The notes under the pieces are model-generated. The model was not told where the DNA came from, made no database searches, and saw only the letters and a list, made by a program, of their open reading frames with translations. Below are positions 8,192-16,944 of a stretch of DNA of 64,000 bases, one piece after another. The stretch is from Clostridiales bacterium (GTDB lineage: Bacteria; Bacillota; Clostridia; Lachnospirales; Lachnospiraceae), in NCBI GenBank assembly GCA_012522735.1, contig JAAYJU010000121.1, forward strand, positions 1 through 64,000, in the 5' to 3' direction. Made by a program: the position numbers and the translations under genes. The stretch's first letter is position 1, and each line of letters begins with the position of its first letter.

Positions 8192-8563
8192 TCATGGTTC
8201 TTTGTTATCCTCATACTCTGTTTCACCAATAACTCCTACCTTGAAGTTTCCTCTATCTCCCATACGCTTCCTAGCAGAATTAATAGCATTCTCAGAATAA
8301 TCAAATCCATAGATCGTTGCTCCTGTTTTAGACTGAATGTACTCTAGCATCTTACCATTTCCGCATCCAATATCTAATACATTGGACTTATCATCTATCT
8401 CAACCATGGTCAATATCTTATTTAATTGATTAAGATCACTAAATCCATCCTGTGAAAAATCCTCACCAAAGGCTTTTTTACAATAGGTCTTAAATTCTTC
8501 ACTCTTGTCTGCCATCTTATAAAATTCCTGATAAGCATCATAGAACAATAAATCTTTCTTCAT
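8192..8563 (-). pseudogene. truncated SAM-dependent methyltransferase
   Basis: The 123 residues contain the class I methyltransferase SAM-binding motif VLDIGCGNGKMLEYI and the acidic end of strand 2 (IYGFDYSENAINSARKR). The frame then stops after GETEYEDNKEP, less than half the usual 240-270 residues. Just downstream a different frame (about 8113-8217) reads AKALRKHKNARYIYKIIKD and stops, resembling a methyltransferase C-terminus. The simplest reading is an internal deletion with loss of frame. It directly follows the QueG-like gene (1-nt offset). Confidence 0.7.
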
Positions 8564-9256
8564 CTATTCAACCGCTATATCCTTAATGTATTTTTGTGTG
8601 TATGGACAAATCTCGATACATTTTCCACAGATTGTTACTTCCTCGCCCAATCTTTCTAGTGTTAATTGCTTTGCCTTAGTACTACATTTTATTGCATCAA
8701 AAAGCTCGTCTCTATCAGTTTCTACATCCCAGAGCTTACCAGATAAAGCCTTTCCGGGACAAGCATCCACACAGATATTACAAGAACCACATATTGATTT
8801 GTTAATAGGTGTTCCATAATCAAGTTTCATATCTGTAACTATAGAGGTTAAACGAATAGCCGAACCATATTCCTTTGTGACAAATAAGGCACTTTTCCCT
8901 ATCCAACCTAAGCCAGCTCTTGTAGCAACTGTTTTATGGGGTAGCTCTGTTCTATAGTTTTCAAGCCTAGCGATAGTTGTTGGTATCTGCGCAGTAGCCT
9001 CGTATCCTTTAGCTCTTATAAAGTCCGCTCCTAACTTTGCTAATTTAATTAGCTTGTCATTAAGGGTAAGATATTGCTGATAATAGGCTTCATTAGGCCC
9101 GTCTGAAATTGATTTAACTACATCCTTAGGTAAGCATAATAATATTGATACTCCTGATGTAATCTTGCCTGCCACTAATCCTGATAAGTTGGCAAAACCC
9201 ACTTCAGCTGCACCCTTATGTAATAAGAAATCCTTAAGCTCCATGCTATAATTCAT
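8564..9256 (-). CDS. epoxyqueuosine reductase-like iron-sulfur protein
   Basis: This 230-residue protein has the HKTVATRAGLGWIGKSALFVT segment characteristic of QueG-type proteins. Two 4Fe-4S cysteine clusters follow: CGSCNICVDACPGKAL (about 156-171) and CGKCIEICPYTQ (about 210-221). True QueG enzymes reduce epoxyqueuosine in tRNA with a cobalamin cofactor and are longer, about 300-380 residues. This shorter version lacks the extended N-terminal and HEAT-repeat parts, so it may be a related 4Fe-4S reductase of unknown substrate. Its start overlaps the stop of the PhzF gene by 11 nt, indicating co-translation. Confidence 0.75.
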   Translation of the reverse strand: MNYSMELKDFLLHKGAAEVGFANLSGLVAGKITSGVSILLCLPKDVVKSISDGPNEAYYQQYLTLNDKLIKLAKLGADFIRAKGYEATAQIPTTIARLENYRTELPHKTVATRAGLGWIGKSALFVTKEYGSAIRLTSIVTDMKLDYGTPINKSICGSCNICVDACPGKALSGKLWDVETDRDELFDAIKCSTKAKQLTLERLGEEVTICGKCIEICPYTQKYIKDIAVE

Positions 9257-10034
9257 GGCTGATAATCTCCCCCTCTAGAACCGTTACAGCCTTACCTGAT
9301 ATAAATACTCTGTCATCAACCACCTTTACTCGCAAAACCCCACCTCTGCTTGATGCTTGGTATGCAATAAATTCATCCTTACCAAGCTTATTCCTCCAAT
9401 AAGGTCCCAAGCAACAATGTGCTGATCCTGTTACCGGGTCTTCAAATACTCCAATCTCAGGAGCAAAAAACCTTGATATAAAATCATATTCCTTAGATTT
9501 TGCCGTTACTATTACCCCGCGCATATCAACCTTCATAAGCTTATTAAAATCAGGCTTAATATTCCTAACAATCTCCTCAGTTTCAACCTCAACAATATAA
9601 TCGAAAATATTCTTTCCAACATATATAGGGTTAATATTCAGGGCATCTATTAAATTATCAGGCGCATTAGATTCTTTTTCAGGCCTTGCAGGAAAGTTAA
9701 GACGAATCCAACCATCCTCTGATTTGGCTGTAAGCAGTCCGCTTTTTGTATAGAAATCGACCTTCTGGCCTTCATTTATATAACCTTTCTCCATAAGAAT
9801 GTGAGCACTTGCCAAGGTTGCATGACCACAAAGGTCTATCTCAGAACTCGGTGTAAACCAGCGCAGACTATATCCATCCTTAAAAGGCAAGAGAAATGCT
9901 GTCTCAGGCAAGCTCATCTCACTTGCTATATCCTGCATCAACTTGTCTGTAGGCTTTGACTCAAGGATACATACAGCAGCTGGATTTCCACTATACGGTT
10001 TATCTGTAAAAGCATCTACCTGATAGATTTTCAT
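9246..10034 (-). CDS. PhzF family isomerase
   Basis: The 262-residue protein is a full-length PhzF/trans-2,3-dihydro-3-hydroxyanthranilate isomerase relative. It carries the N-terminal YQVDAFTDKPYSGNPAAVC and the catalytic Glu44 in MSLPETAFL, plus the second-half signature DLCGHATLASAH and DPVTGSAHCCL. Family members act as isomerases or epimerases on small metabolites; no phenazine genes are present. The start at 10034 follows GAGGAGG; an in-frame upstream start at 10049 lacks spacing. It forms an overlapping pair with the QueG-like gene. Confidence 0.85.
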   Translation of the reverse strand: MKIYQVDAFTDKPYSGNPAAVCILESKPTDKLMQDIASEMSLPETAFLLPFKDGYSLRWFTPSSEIDLCGHATLASAHILMEKGYINEGQKVDFYTKSGLLTAKSEDGWIRLNFPARPEKESNAPDNLIDALNINPIYVGKNIFDYIVEVETEEIVRNIKPDFNKLMKVDMRGVIVTAKSKEYDFISRFFAPEIGVFEDPVTGSAHCCLGPYWRNKLGKDEFIAYQASSRGGVLRVKVVDDRVFISGKAVTVLEGEIISHEL

Positions 10035-10083
10035 AAGAACCCTCCTCAATTAACTAAATTGTTATTGAATACTACATAATATC

Positions 10084-10533
10084 TTATTCTGATTTTAATG
10101 CTTTCTTGAAATAAACCTTATCTATCAGTTGAATTCCATCCTCGAAGATAGGTCCATAATTGTCAAGTATATAATTCTCTAACCGGTGTGAAAAAACAAA
10201 TCCCCTATTCTCATAAAATGAAACAGTAAAAGGAGTATCACCTGTACCAACATACATAAACAAGCCTTTGTCTTCATAATATTTGCACACATAATCAATT
10301 ATTTTGCATCCATAACCTTTTCCCTGATATTTCTCATATGTAGCCAGGTTCTGTATCTCAAAATTCCTGTTTCCTTCATCTGTCACAACACAGATACTTT
10401 TAAGATCATCATCGTATAAGGCAAACAAGATCCCTCTATCCAAATATTTATCTATCATTTTCTCATTCTCATCAGCTAATAGTAACAAATCAAGGAAGTC
10501 CTTTTTGTTATCATTGATAATTTTAATTTCCAT
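10084..10533 (-). CDS. GNAT family N-acetyltransferase
   Basis: The 149-residue product has the GNAT acetyl-CoA loop in QNLATYEKYQGKGYGCKIIDYVC and the C-terminal FYENRGFVFSHR segment. The start at 10533 (MEIKIIND) follows AAGGTGG. A longer in-frame start would run through the reading frame of the overlapping GyrI-like fragment. The acyl acceptor is unknown. It begins 11 nt after the stop of that fragment, so it is probably transcribed with it. Confidence 0.8.
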   Translation of the reverse strand: MEIKIINDNKKDFLDLLLLADENEKMIDKYLDRGILFALYDDDLKSICVVTDEGNRNFEIQNLATYEKYQGKGYGCKIIDYVCKYYEDKGLFMYVGTGDTPFTVSFYENRGFVFSHRLENYILDNYGPIFEDGIQLIDKVYFKKALKSE

Positions 10534-10543
10534 TTTTGCCACC

Positions 10544-10804
10544 TTAAGAATATAATTCTTTCTTCCTAATCGGCATCCAAAGCTCAGCCATATTACCTGA
10601 ATACCTCTCAAACATGGGTCGACCAGAATCCTGTTCATAGTCGGAGCTAGGAAACCAGTTGACATAGAGATCCTTATAGCCATTCATTATACCTAATCTA
10701 TCCTCTTCTAAGTCAATTGTTACCACAACCCATGTTGAATGAGGGATATCAAGAATTTTAAACTTATTGTCTACTCCGCCCTCAGGGACTTCCCATCCGT
10801 ACAT
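10544..10804 (-). pseudogene. C-terminal GyrI-like/AraC effector domain fragment
   Basis: The 86 codons match the last third of the AraC/GyrI effector-binding domain: an IPHSTWVVV strand, a YVNWFPSSDYE helix and a terminal MAELWMPIRKK. The intact AraC gene at 25614-26477 ends with the equivalent IPKHTWAVF, YSEWFPNCKEYE and SEIWIPVKRK. The N-terminal DNA-binding helices and first half of the domain are absent, and no good ribosome site precedes the ATG, so it is probably a decayed regulator. Confidence 0.7.
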
Positions 10805-10811
10805 AGATATA

Positions 10812-12302
10812 TCATATATTACCTTGAAATACAGTATTCGTATCTCTGCAAAGATATTGAATTGCAGTTCTCCCAGTTACTGCTGCGACAGGCAAGCCAC
10901 CAGGTGGCTGCATCCGTTGCCCCGCAAAGTATAGGCTAGCAATTGATTCCGAAGTAGTCGGATAGCTAATCATCTTACTTCCCTTTCCCATAACTGTCAT
11001 CCATGAACCTTTATATGTACCACAATAGCGTTCAAATGTAAGAGGTGTTGCCACATCCCAAACCACTACCTTATCCTTAATTTGAGGTAGTTTAGATGAT
11101 AATCTGTCTATTATCACTTCTGCTAAGCGCTTTTTCTCATCATAATATGTACCTTGTTCTTTAGCATTTTTCCAGTAATCATAGGTATCTCCAGTCAAAG
11201 CCATCGTAACTGACGTACAGCCCTTTGGAGCATAACCCTTATATGTCGCATAATTGTTAAAACCAATTGTATTTATATCGCTTCCTGCATATGTAAATGG
11301 TTCATCAATTGTCATCACCATATTCTCCGGTAAATCAGATAAGTCTGCCTCTATACCTAGGCATATAAATGAGTTCATTGTAAGCTTTGTTCTTTCTCTC
11401 ATTACATCCATCCAACCATCATGCAGGGGGTCGTCAAACAGCTTATCGATAGCGCTTAATGTATCTACAGTCACAACTACCGCATCAGCCAATATCTCCT
11501 TATCATCTACAAGAACACCCACAGCTTTACCCTTCTTAACCAAAACCTTCTGTACCAAAGTATTATAGTTAATCTTACCTCCTAGCCTCTCAAAGCTCTT
11601 TGCCATACGCTGGGCCATACTTAACGAACCTCCCTCAGGATAGCCTCCATCTCCTGTAGCTAAGGTTGCAAGGGTAAATATTAATGATGTTGCATTATAA
11701 TCAACAGGTACTACTGATGATAAGAGCTCTCGGATTAATCTATGTCTATATCGCCCTGCAAACTCCCCGGTTGACATTTTATTAAGCGAAATCATAGTGG
11801 GTATAGCTGTAAGCATCTTAAATAACTTTGACATAGACCCCTTCTGCTTATCCTTGTATTTAACAGTAACACCCTTGATATCCGTTACAGGCATAGATAT
11901 GGCACTGAACTTTCTTATATTTTTGCAAAGAGATTTGATTTCTTTTATATCAGCCTGGGATATAGAAAGTAGGTGTTTTTCCAGCTTATTCACATCACGA
12001 TATAAGCATATATTTTGGCTACTATCTAGATAAGTAACGAATGGATCACGATTATATACTGACACATCGTCACTCAAGGCACCTAAATTAGCCCATACCT
12101 TGTATATTGGATTCCCTTTACTCGATCCAGTTAACCAATGCATACCGCCTTCAAAGAAATATCCTCCACGTCTCCAGCTGGTGCTATTTCCCCCTGGAAT
12201 TGTATGCATCTCTAAGATTGTTACATCGAATCCACTTTGTAATGCATATATTCCTGCAGATAATCCAGCAATACCCCCTCCTACAATAATAACCTTCTTC
12301 AA
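10812..12302 (-). CDS. phytoene desaturase-like FAD oxidoreductase
   Basis: This 496-residue protein starts with the dinucleotide-binding motif VIIVGGGIAGLSAGIYALQSG followed by the CrtI/CrtISO-type PGGNSTSWRRGGYFFEGGMHWL. It ends with the FAD-contact region SIASLYFAGQRMQPPGGLPVAA. The family includes carotenoid desaturases, isomerases and many uncharacterised lipid or retinol saturases. No carotenoid synthesis genes are nearby, so the substrate is open. A near-AGGGGG site precedes the ATG. The gene follows the GPH symporter by 29 nt on the same strand. Confidence 0.85.
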   Translation of the reverse strand: MKKVIIVGGGIAGLSAGIYALQSGFDVTILEMHTIPGGNSTSWRRGGYFFEGGMHWLTGSSKGNPIYKVWANLGALSDDVSVYNRDPFVTYLDSSQNICLYRDVNKLEKHLLSISQADIKEIKSLCKNIRKFSAISMPVTDIKGVTVKYKDKQKGSMSKLFKMLTAIPTMISLNKMSTGEFAGRYRHRLIRELLSSVVPVDYNATSLIFTLATLATGDGGYPEGGSLSMAQRMAKSFERLGGKINYNTLVQKVLVKKGKAVGVLVDDKEILADAVVVTVDTLSAIDKLFDDPLHDGWMDVMRERTKLTMNSFICLGIEADLSDLPENMVMTIDEPFTYAGSDINTIGFNNYATYKGYAPKGCTSVTMALTGDTYDYWKNAKEQGTYYDEKKRLAEVIIDRLSSKLPQIKDKVVVWDVATPLTFERYCGTYKGSWMTVMGKGSKMISYPTTSESIASLYFAGQRMQPPGGLPVAAVTGRTAIQYLCRDTNTVFQGNI

Positions 12303-12331
12303 ATCTATAACCCCCTCACTTAAAATATTTA

Positions 12332-13690
12332 TTATTTTGTAATATCTCCCCGTTCGGCTAAATCTGCTATTATCTTATCAAACATTTCCTTATCAATTTT
12401 AAATTTCTTCTTATAGATTATGTAACCAATTACTATAAATATCAGAGGTAGTATAAGCATAGCTGCCTTCATCATAAGTAGTCCCGAGTCTGTTACATCA
12501 TCAGGAGTCTCGGCTGCATTAATTCCTGATAGTATCAAGGTTACACCGACAATTCCATTAGCGATAGCTCCGCCTATCTTGTTGATAAAGGGCTGCACTG
12601 AAAATGTTATACTTTCATTACGACTGCCAAGCTTCCACTGACCATACTCTACCGTATCAGTCAAGAACATCAGCATAAGTAATTGTATGAAGGCTTCACC
12701 AATAAATAGAAGAATTCCGGCGATACCTATGTATATCATTTTCATGGGTGCTAGGAAGAATATCAGATAACCAACCACCACCAAGACTGTCGAAAATGCA
12801 TAAAGGCTTTTTCGACTGAACTTCTTTGAGAACAAAGGAAATACAGACAGTGCAGCCAGCTGGGATACCCCTAAAATAGCTGCAAATACTGAGTACATAT
12901 TCTCATCCTTAAAGGCATATTTAAAATAATATGTTCCAAAAGCGGTCGTGGTAACATATCCAATCATAAATAAGGCCATAGATATGGCAGTATATAAGAG
13001 CTGATCATTTTTAACTAAAACACGAAACATTTCTTTAAGAGAGGTTGACTCCTCTTTTACATGTATACTCCTATCTTCCTTCACTCCAAATACAGTAAAG
13101 CATAAAAACGCCCATGTTATAAGAACAATCGCGCTCACAACTATTTTCCATGCTCTTGTATCTCCTCCCAGGGCATTAGTAACAGGAATGATTGCGACTA
13201 CTGTTACAAATAGACCTACATTTGCACAAATTCTAGCAAATGATCCTGTCTTCTCCCTCTCCTTCTGATTAAGAGTTAAAGAAGGAAGCATAGACCAATA
13301 TGCTATATCATTTGCTCCATAGGTCAAGTCCCACAGAAGATAAATTATAACAAACATAGTAACATAAGCTGCTCCAGTAAGACCAAAATCAAAGAAGAGT
13401 AAAACCGTAAGTATACCACCTAAGATACCACCAATTACAATCCATGGTTTGAATTTTCCAAATCTGCTATGGGTATTGTCTACTAGTAATCCCATGATAG
13501 GGTCATTTACTGCATCAAATATTCTTAGTATTGTCATGGCCCCGGTCATCCACCACATAGTTGAATCCGGCAGATTAAGAACTTCTGTCAGGAAATGTAT
13601 AAGGAACATACTAACCATGGTGTACATCATATCTCGACCAACTGTGCCAAGACCAAACATATAACGATTTCTTTTTGTGTATGATTTCAT
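12332..13690 (-). CDS. GPH-family sugar:cation symporter (MFS)
   Basis: The 452-residue protein has twelve predicted membrane segments and the glycoside-pentoside-hexuronide:cation symporter signatures: an N-terminal KRNRYMFGLGTVGRDMMYTMV and FDAVNDPIMGLLVDNTHSRFGKFKPWI after TM2. Family members co-transport sugars such as melibiose, xylosides or lactose with Na+ or H+. The nearby GH36 alpha-galactosidase and GH1 beta-glucosidase would act on imported galactosides or glucosides, but they are a separate unit beyond a DsrE gene and terminator, so this pairing is inferred. Confidence 0.87.
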   Translation of the reverse strand: MKSYTKRNRYMFGLGTVGRDMMYTMVSMFLIHFLTEVLNLPDSTMWWMTGAMTILRIFDAVNDPIMGLLVDNTHSRFGKFKPWIVIGGILGGILTVLLFFDFGLTGAAYVTMFVIIYLLWDLTYGANDIAYWSMLPSLTLNQKEREKTGSFARICANVGLFVTVVAIIPVTNALGGDTRAWKIVVSAIVLITWAFLCFTVFGVKEDRSIHVKEESTSLKEMFRVLVKNDQLLYTAISMALFMIGYVTTTAFGTYYFKYAFKDENMYSVFAAILGVSQLAALSVFPLFSKKFSRKSLYAFSTVLVVVGYLIFFLAPMKMIYIGIAGILLFIGEAFIQLLMLMFLTDTVEYGQWKLGSRNESITFSVQPFINKIGGAIANGIVGVTLILSGINAAETPDDVTDSGLLMMKAAMLILPLIFIVIGYIIYKKKFKIDKEMFDKIIADLAERGDITK

Positions 13691-13691
13691 C

Positions 13692-13763
13692 TTATCCCCC
13701 TAATATTTCCTTTGCTTTCTTAATATATTTTTGATTATCTTTGTCAAACTTTTTTATTTCCAT
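13692..13763 (-). other. 23-codon micro-ORF before the GPH symporter
   Basis: An ATG at 13763 preceded by GAGGT opens a 23-codon frame, MEIKKFDKDNQKYIKKAKEI plus LGG, that stops one base before the symporter ATG and supplies its GGGG ribosome site. It could be a coupled leader peptide. The frame also stays open about 10 codons upstream, so a gene remnant is equally possible. Confidence 0.4.
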
Positions 13764-14003
13764 AGAATAAACCTCATGTGTTCCCGATGTTCATCAGTTT
13801 TTTATCTGTCAACTAATCAATCTCTTTTACTTATTAATCTGGGGACATGCCTCCCATATAAACAATTTCTATTAACTTTCTCCCTCCTTCAAATAATTCT
13901 GATGGAATTTTATTCATCAAGTGACATTTCATTAGTAATTTTATCATAATTCATGAGCCAAACTATGTCAAAGCTTATTGTAAATAATATAGAATAATTT
14001 GCA

Positions 14004-14029
14004 TATAAAAACACACCGATTTTCGGGTG
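14004..14029 (-). terminator. possible minus-strand terminator or attenuator
   Basis: CACCGA (14014-14019) pairs with TCGGGTG (14023-14029, one bulged G), and on the minus strand the stem is followed by a run of five T. No minus gene ends just upstream, so it either catches read-through from the alpha-galactosidase gene or acts in a leader of the symporter transcript. Confidence 0.35.
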
Positions 14030-14053
14030 CATCTTAAGGCATCCCGGGTTTCA

Positions 14054-14082
14054 TTGACCTAATATATAATCTGTATTACAAT
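14054..14082 (+). promoter_or_regulatory. promoter of DsrE-like gene
   Basis: TTGACC (14054-14059) and TACAAT (14077-14082) are 17 bp apart, leaving a leader of about 65 nt before the DsrE-like start codon. Confidence 0.5.
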
Positions 14083-14152
14083 AAATAAAAAATAAAAAGA
14101 AAGGAAAGTAGAAATCTTGGATTTAAAGATATTATACGAGAGGTGAATAAAA

Positions 14153-14491
14153 ATGAAAAAATATTTATTTTATGGTATGACAGGTCAGAAAATGTGTTTT
14201 GTTCATGTTCTACTTAATGCACTGGATCTTAAGGCTGCTGGACATGAGGTTAAAATTATTTTTGAGGGAGAATCTGTTAAATTGCCAGCAATTCTAGATA
14301 AGGAGGCGAATCCCCATTATAAAAACGCCTTGCACATGGGCCTAATTGCTGGTGTATGTTTAGCTTGTTCCCAAATGATGGGTGTTAAGGATGATATTGA
14401 GGGATTAAATTTACCTCTTCTCAACGATATGACTGGACATGCTGGTATGCGCCCCTATACTGAAGACGGTTATGAAGTGCTTGTATTTTAA
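14153..14491 (+). CDS. DsrE-like small protein
   Basis: The 112-residue protein resembles the DsrE/DsrF-like alpha/beta family of small cytoplasmic proteins linked to sulfur transfer. It has an opening strand KYLFYGMTGQKMCFVHVLLNALDLK, a central HEVKIIFEGESVKL and a cysteine in GLIAGVCLACSQMMGV. The Cys pair in CLAC could be redox active, though no dsr or tus partner is nearby, so function is only suggested. It has its own promoter, a good GAGG site and its own terminator, and interrupts the otherwise minus-strand sugar genes. Confidence 0.7.
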   Translation: MKKYLFYGMTGQKMCFVHVLLNALDLKAAGHEVKIIFEGESVKLPAILDKEANPHYKNALHMGLIAGVCLACSQMMGVKDDIEGLNLPLLNDMTGHAGMRPYTEDGYEVLVF

Positions 14492-14528
14492 ACTTATATT
14501 TTTAAATGCTTTTTTAATGATTACATAA

Positions 14529-14570
14529 GAGGGTGTCCAAAAAGATAATTTTGGACACCCTCCTCTTTTA
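14529..14570. terminator. bidirectional 14-bp terminator
   Basis: GAGGGTGTCCAAAA (14529-14542) pairs perfectly with 14549-14562 around a 6-nt loop, with A/T-rich flanks on both sides. It lies between the convergent DsrE-like and alpha-galactosidase genes and can serve both. Confidence 0.9.
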
Positions 14571-14584
14571 AATGGGATTATATT

Positions 14585-16915
14585 TTATCTAGCGGCTGAC
14601 GCTTGTGTAATATACATATTTGATCCAAAATCACCAAGCATTCGTTGATTTTCATGATAGCCTGTTCCGATAAACTGCTCGCATAGGGGTACTCCAGAAT
14701 TTAGTGCTACATTGGAGCATGCGTAGGTCTCTACACAATCCTTCATAGAGTAATGACGATTGGCAACGCGCATAATCATGCCGTCAGGATTAAGCTCTAC
14801 AGGCAACACATGCTTAGTCAGACCTCCAAATCTCTCTATATAAAGCCTTTGTGGTCTTGTACTGATAGTATACATTCCATCCTTAAGGCCTATAACCCTT
14901 ATCCTATCGCTACTTTCTGCTGCGGTAGCCAGTGTCTGAAAGAATCCTGTAAGAGCCGTTTCCCTATCTTCACTCAATACCTGCCATATGACCTTATTAT
15001 CCTTATATGATTTTATTCTATAGAAGCGACCATACTGAAAAATTTTACGGTGTTTTTTATAAAACTCTATCTGTTCCTTGACATCCTTTTTCTCCTCTGG
15101 TGTCAGGTACTTTAAATCTAATTCATACCCGAAGCATCCAAAGCACGCCACATGAAAGCAGGTGGCAAGGGGAGTGTCCCGAAGAGTCTGTTGATGAGGT
15201 GATTGTGACACATGAGCACCCATAGTAGACTGGGGATAGAAGTAGGATAGACCCGTCTGTATCTTTAATCTCTCGATAGGGTCAGTATCGTCTGAGCTCC
15301 ATATCTGAGGGCTAAAGCAGAGCATTCCTAGGTCAAAGCGATTACCGCCACTTGAACAGCTCTCAAGTAATATATGTGGTCTAGATAGGAATATACGGGT
15401 TAGAATCTCGTAAAGGCCCATAATATAGCGATGGTAGAACTCTCCTTGATTTTCTAAGGAGGATGAAAATGCTTCTGCTATATGACGGTTCATATCCCAT
15501 TTCACATAGGAAATATTCACTTCATCAAGAATCCTACTAACATTATCAACTATATAGTCCCGAACCTCCTTCTGACACAGATCCAGCACCAGCTGATTTC
15601 GTCCTAGAACTGCCTTACGATTAGGAAGTTTTATGGCATATTCTGGGTGATTTCGGTATAGGTTGCTGTCCTCATTCACCATCTCGGGCTCAAACCATAA
15701 TCCAAATTCCAAACCCATATTCTTAATCTTTTCAGCAAAAGCTTTCATCCCACTAGGAAGCTTCTTTGTATTAACATCATAATCACCAAGGCCTGCATGA
15801 TCATCATTACGCTTGCCAAACCAACCATCATCAAGCACAAACAGCTCAACCCCAAGCTTCTTAGCACCCTTAGCAAGCTTTAAAAGCTTACTTTCATTGA
15901 AATCAAAAAAATGAGCCTCCCAGTTATTTAACAGTATCGGTCTTTCCTTCTTCTTATAATTGCCTCTTACTATATGCTCATTAATAAAATCGTGCATATG
16001 TTGGCTGCTACCGTTAAATCCTTGACTGCTATAGCTCATTACACATTCAGGGGTCTCAAAGCTCTCTCCCTGTGATAATTTCCATTCGAAGCAATGAGGA
16101 TTTATTCCCATACTAATACGTACATAATCCCTTTCGCTTTTCTCTACAGCACTATAATGATTACCGCTATATATCATGTTGAAGGCGTATACATTGCCAT
16201 AGTCCTCATTTGCATCTGCTTCAGCTATCATAAATGCCGGATTGTGTTTATTAGAGCTTGCCCCCGTGGTTGAGGAGTTGACTATGGTTCCATATGATAG
16301 GGGGCGTTTATGTAGTTTGGCTTCCTTAATCCATCCCCCGTCAAGAGTATACATGTAAAAACATTCATCCGGAATATCAAATGACATACTCATCATACGA
16401 TTAACAGTAATAGGTTCATTTGCTTCATTTCTTATAACCGACCTTCTCGTTATTACATCACATTTCTCGAAAATAGAATAATATAGATCGATGTAAATAG
16501 AATATATGTTATCTTTAAGAGTAATTTTTAAGGTCTGCTCTCCACCATAAGCTATAGGAAGAGTCTCCATGGGATAGCATCCGTCTATAAGCTCATGACT
16601 ATGATATAGGAAATCAGAGACAAAGCTGCCATCAGGCATGATAAGCTCAGTGGGGCTATGTCTATAATCTCCACGACCGTTGTCAGACCACTCTAAGCAC
16701 ATACTATCAAGTCCGTATGCTCTATCCTCTTTGTCATAAAGGACACTGCTGCCCACTTGAATTGATCGCTTCTGGGCTAAGTCCTCTGCCCTGTCATCCT
16801 TGCTTAATAAGTTCCCATAATAAATGTGCTCTAAATGTCCGTACTTGGTCCTTCGAAATAGATAGGTTGTATGCTCTGTATCTAATCGAAAGCTTGTATC
16901 ATTAATTGTAATCAA
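14585..16915 (-). CDS. GH36 alpha-galactosidase
   Basis: This 776-residue protein is a full-length clostridial GH36 enzyme. An N-terminal beta-supersandwich domain is followed by the TIM barrel, with WFEPEMVNEDSNLYRNHPEY and the nucleophile Asp474 in VKWDMNRHI. The acid/base lies in WSSDDTDP (Asp542/Asp543). ESCSSGGNRFDLGML helps form the galactose pocket. There is no signal peptide, so it would act in the cytoplasm on imported melibiose, raffinose or galactomannan oligosaccharides. It lies 29 nt downstream of the GH1 gene on the same strand and ends at a strong terminator, indicating a two-gene operon. Confidence 0.95.
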   Translation of the reverse strand: MITINDTSFRLDTEHTTYLFRRTKYGHLEHIYYGNLLSKDDRAEDLAQKRSIQVGSSVLYDKEDRAYGLDSMCLEWSDNGRGDYRHSPTELIMPDGSFVSDFLYHSHELIDGCYPMETLPIAYGGEQTLKITLKDNIYSIYIDLYYSIFEKCDVITRRSVIRNEANEPITVNRMMSMSFDIPDECFYMYTLDGGWIKEAKLHKRPLSYGTIVNSSTTGASSNKHNPAFMIAEADANEDYGNVYAFNMIYSGNHYSAVEKSERDYVRISMGINPHCFEWKLSQGESFETPECVMSYSSQGFNGSSQHMHDFINEHIVRGNYKKKERPILLNNWEAHFFDFNESKLLKLAKGAKKLGVELFVLDDGWFGKRNDDHAGLGDYDVNTKKLPSGMKAFAEKIKNMGLEFGLWFEPEMVNEDSNLYRNHPEYAIKLPNRKAVLGRNQLVLDLCQKEVRDYIVDNVSRILDEVNISYVKWDMNRHIAEAFSSSLENQGEFYHRYIMGLYEILTRIFLSRPHILLESCSSGGNRFDLGMLCFSPQIWSSDDTDPIERLKIQTGLSYFYPQSTMGAHVSQSPHQQTLRDTPLATCFHVACFGCFGYELDLKYLTPEEKKDVKEQIEFYKKHRKIFQYGRFYRIKSYKDNKVIWQVLSEDRETALTGFFQTLATAAESSDRIRVIGLKDGMYTISTRPQRLYIERFGGLTKHVLPVELNPDGMIMRVANRHYSMKDCVETYACSNVALNSGVPLCEQFIGTGYHENQRMLGDFGSNMYITQASAAR

Positions 16916-16944
16916 AGCATCATCTCCTTCGTCTCAGTAATCTC

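Larger units (their letters stand above)
13764..14152. other. divergent intergenic region with possible remnant
   Basis: This region separates the symporter (minus) from the DsrE-like gene (plus). A minus-strand frame at 13844-13932 reads MKCHLMNKIPSELFEGGRKL and onward to GGMSPD. It has coding-like composition but no ribosome site, so it may be a remnant. A hairpin at about 14014-14029 and the DsrE promoter occupy the rest. No clear promoter was found for the symporter. Confidence 0.35.

Noticed and set aside
12100..12342. Overlapping plus-strand ORFs opposite the FAD oxidoreductase start
   Set aside because: Antisense shadows of the dinucleotide-binding region without ribosome sites.
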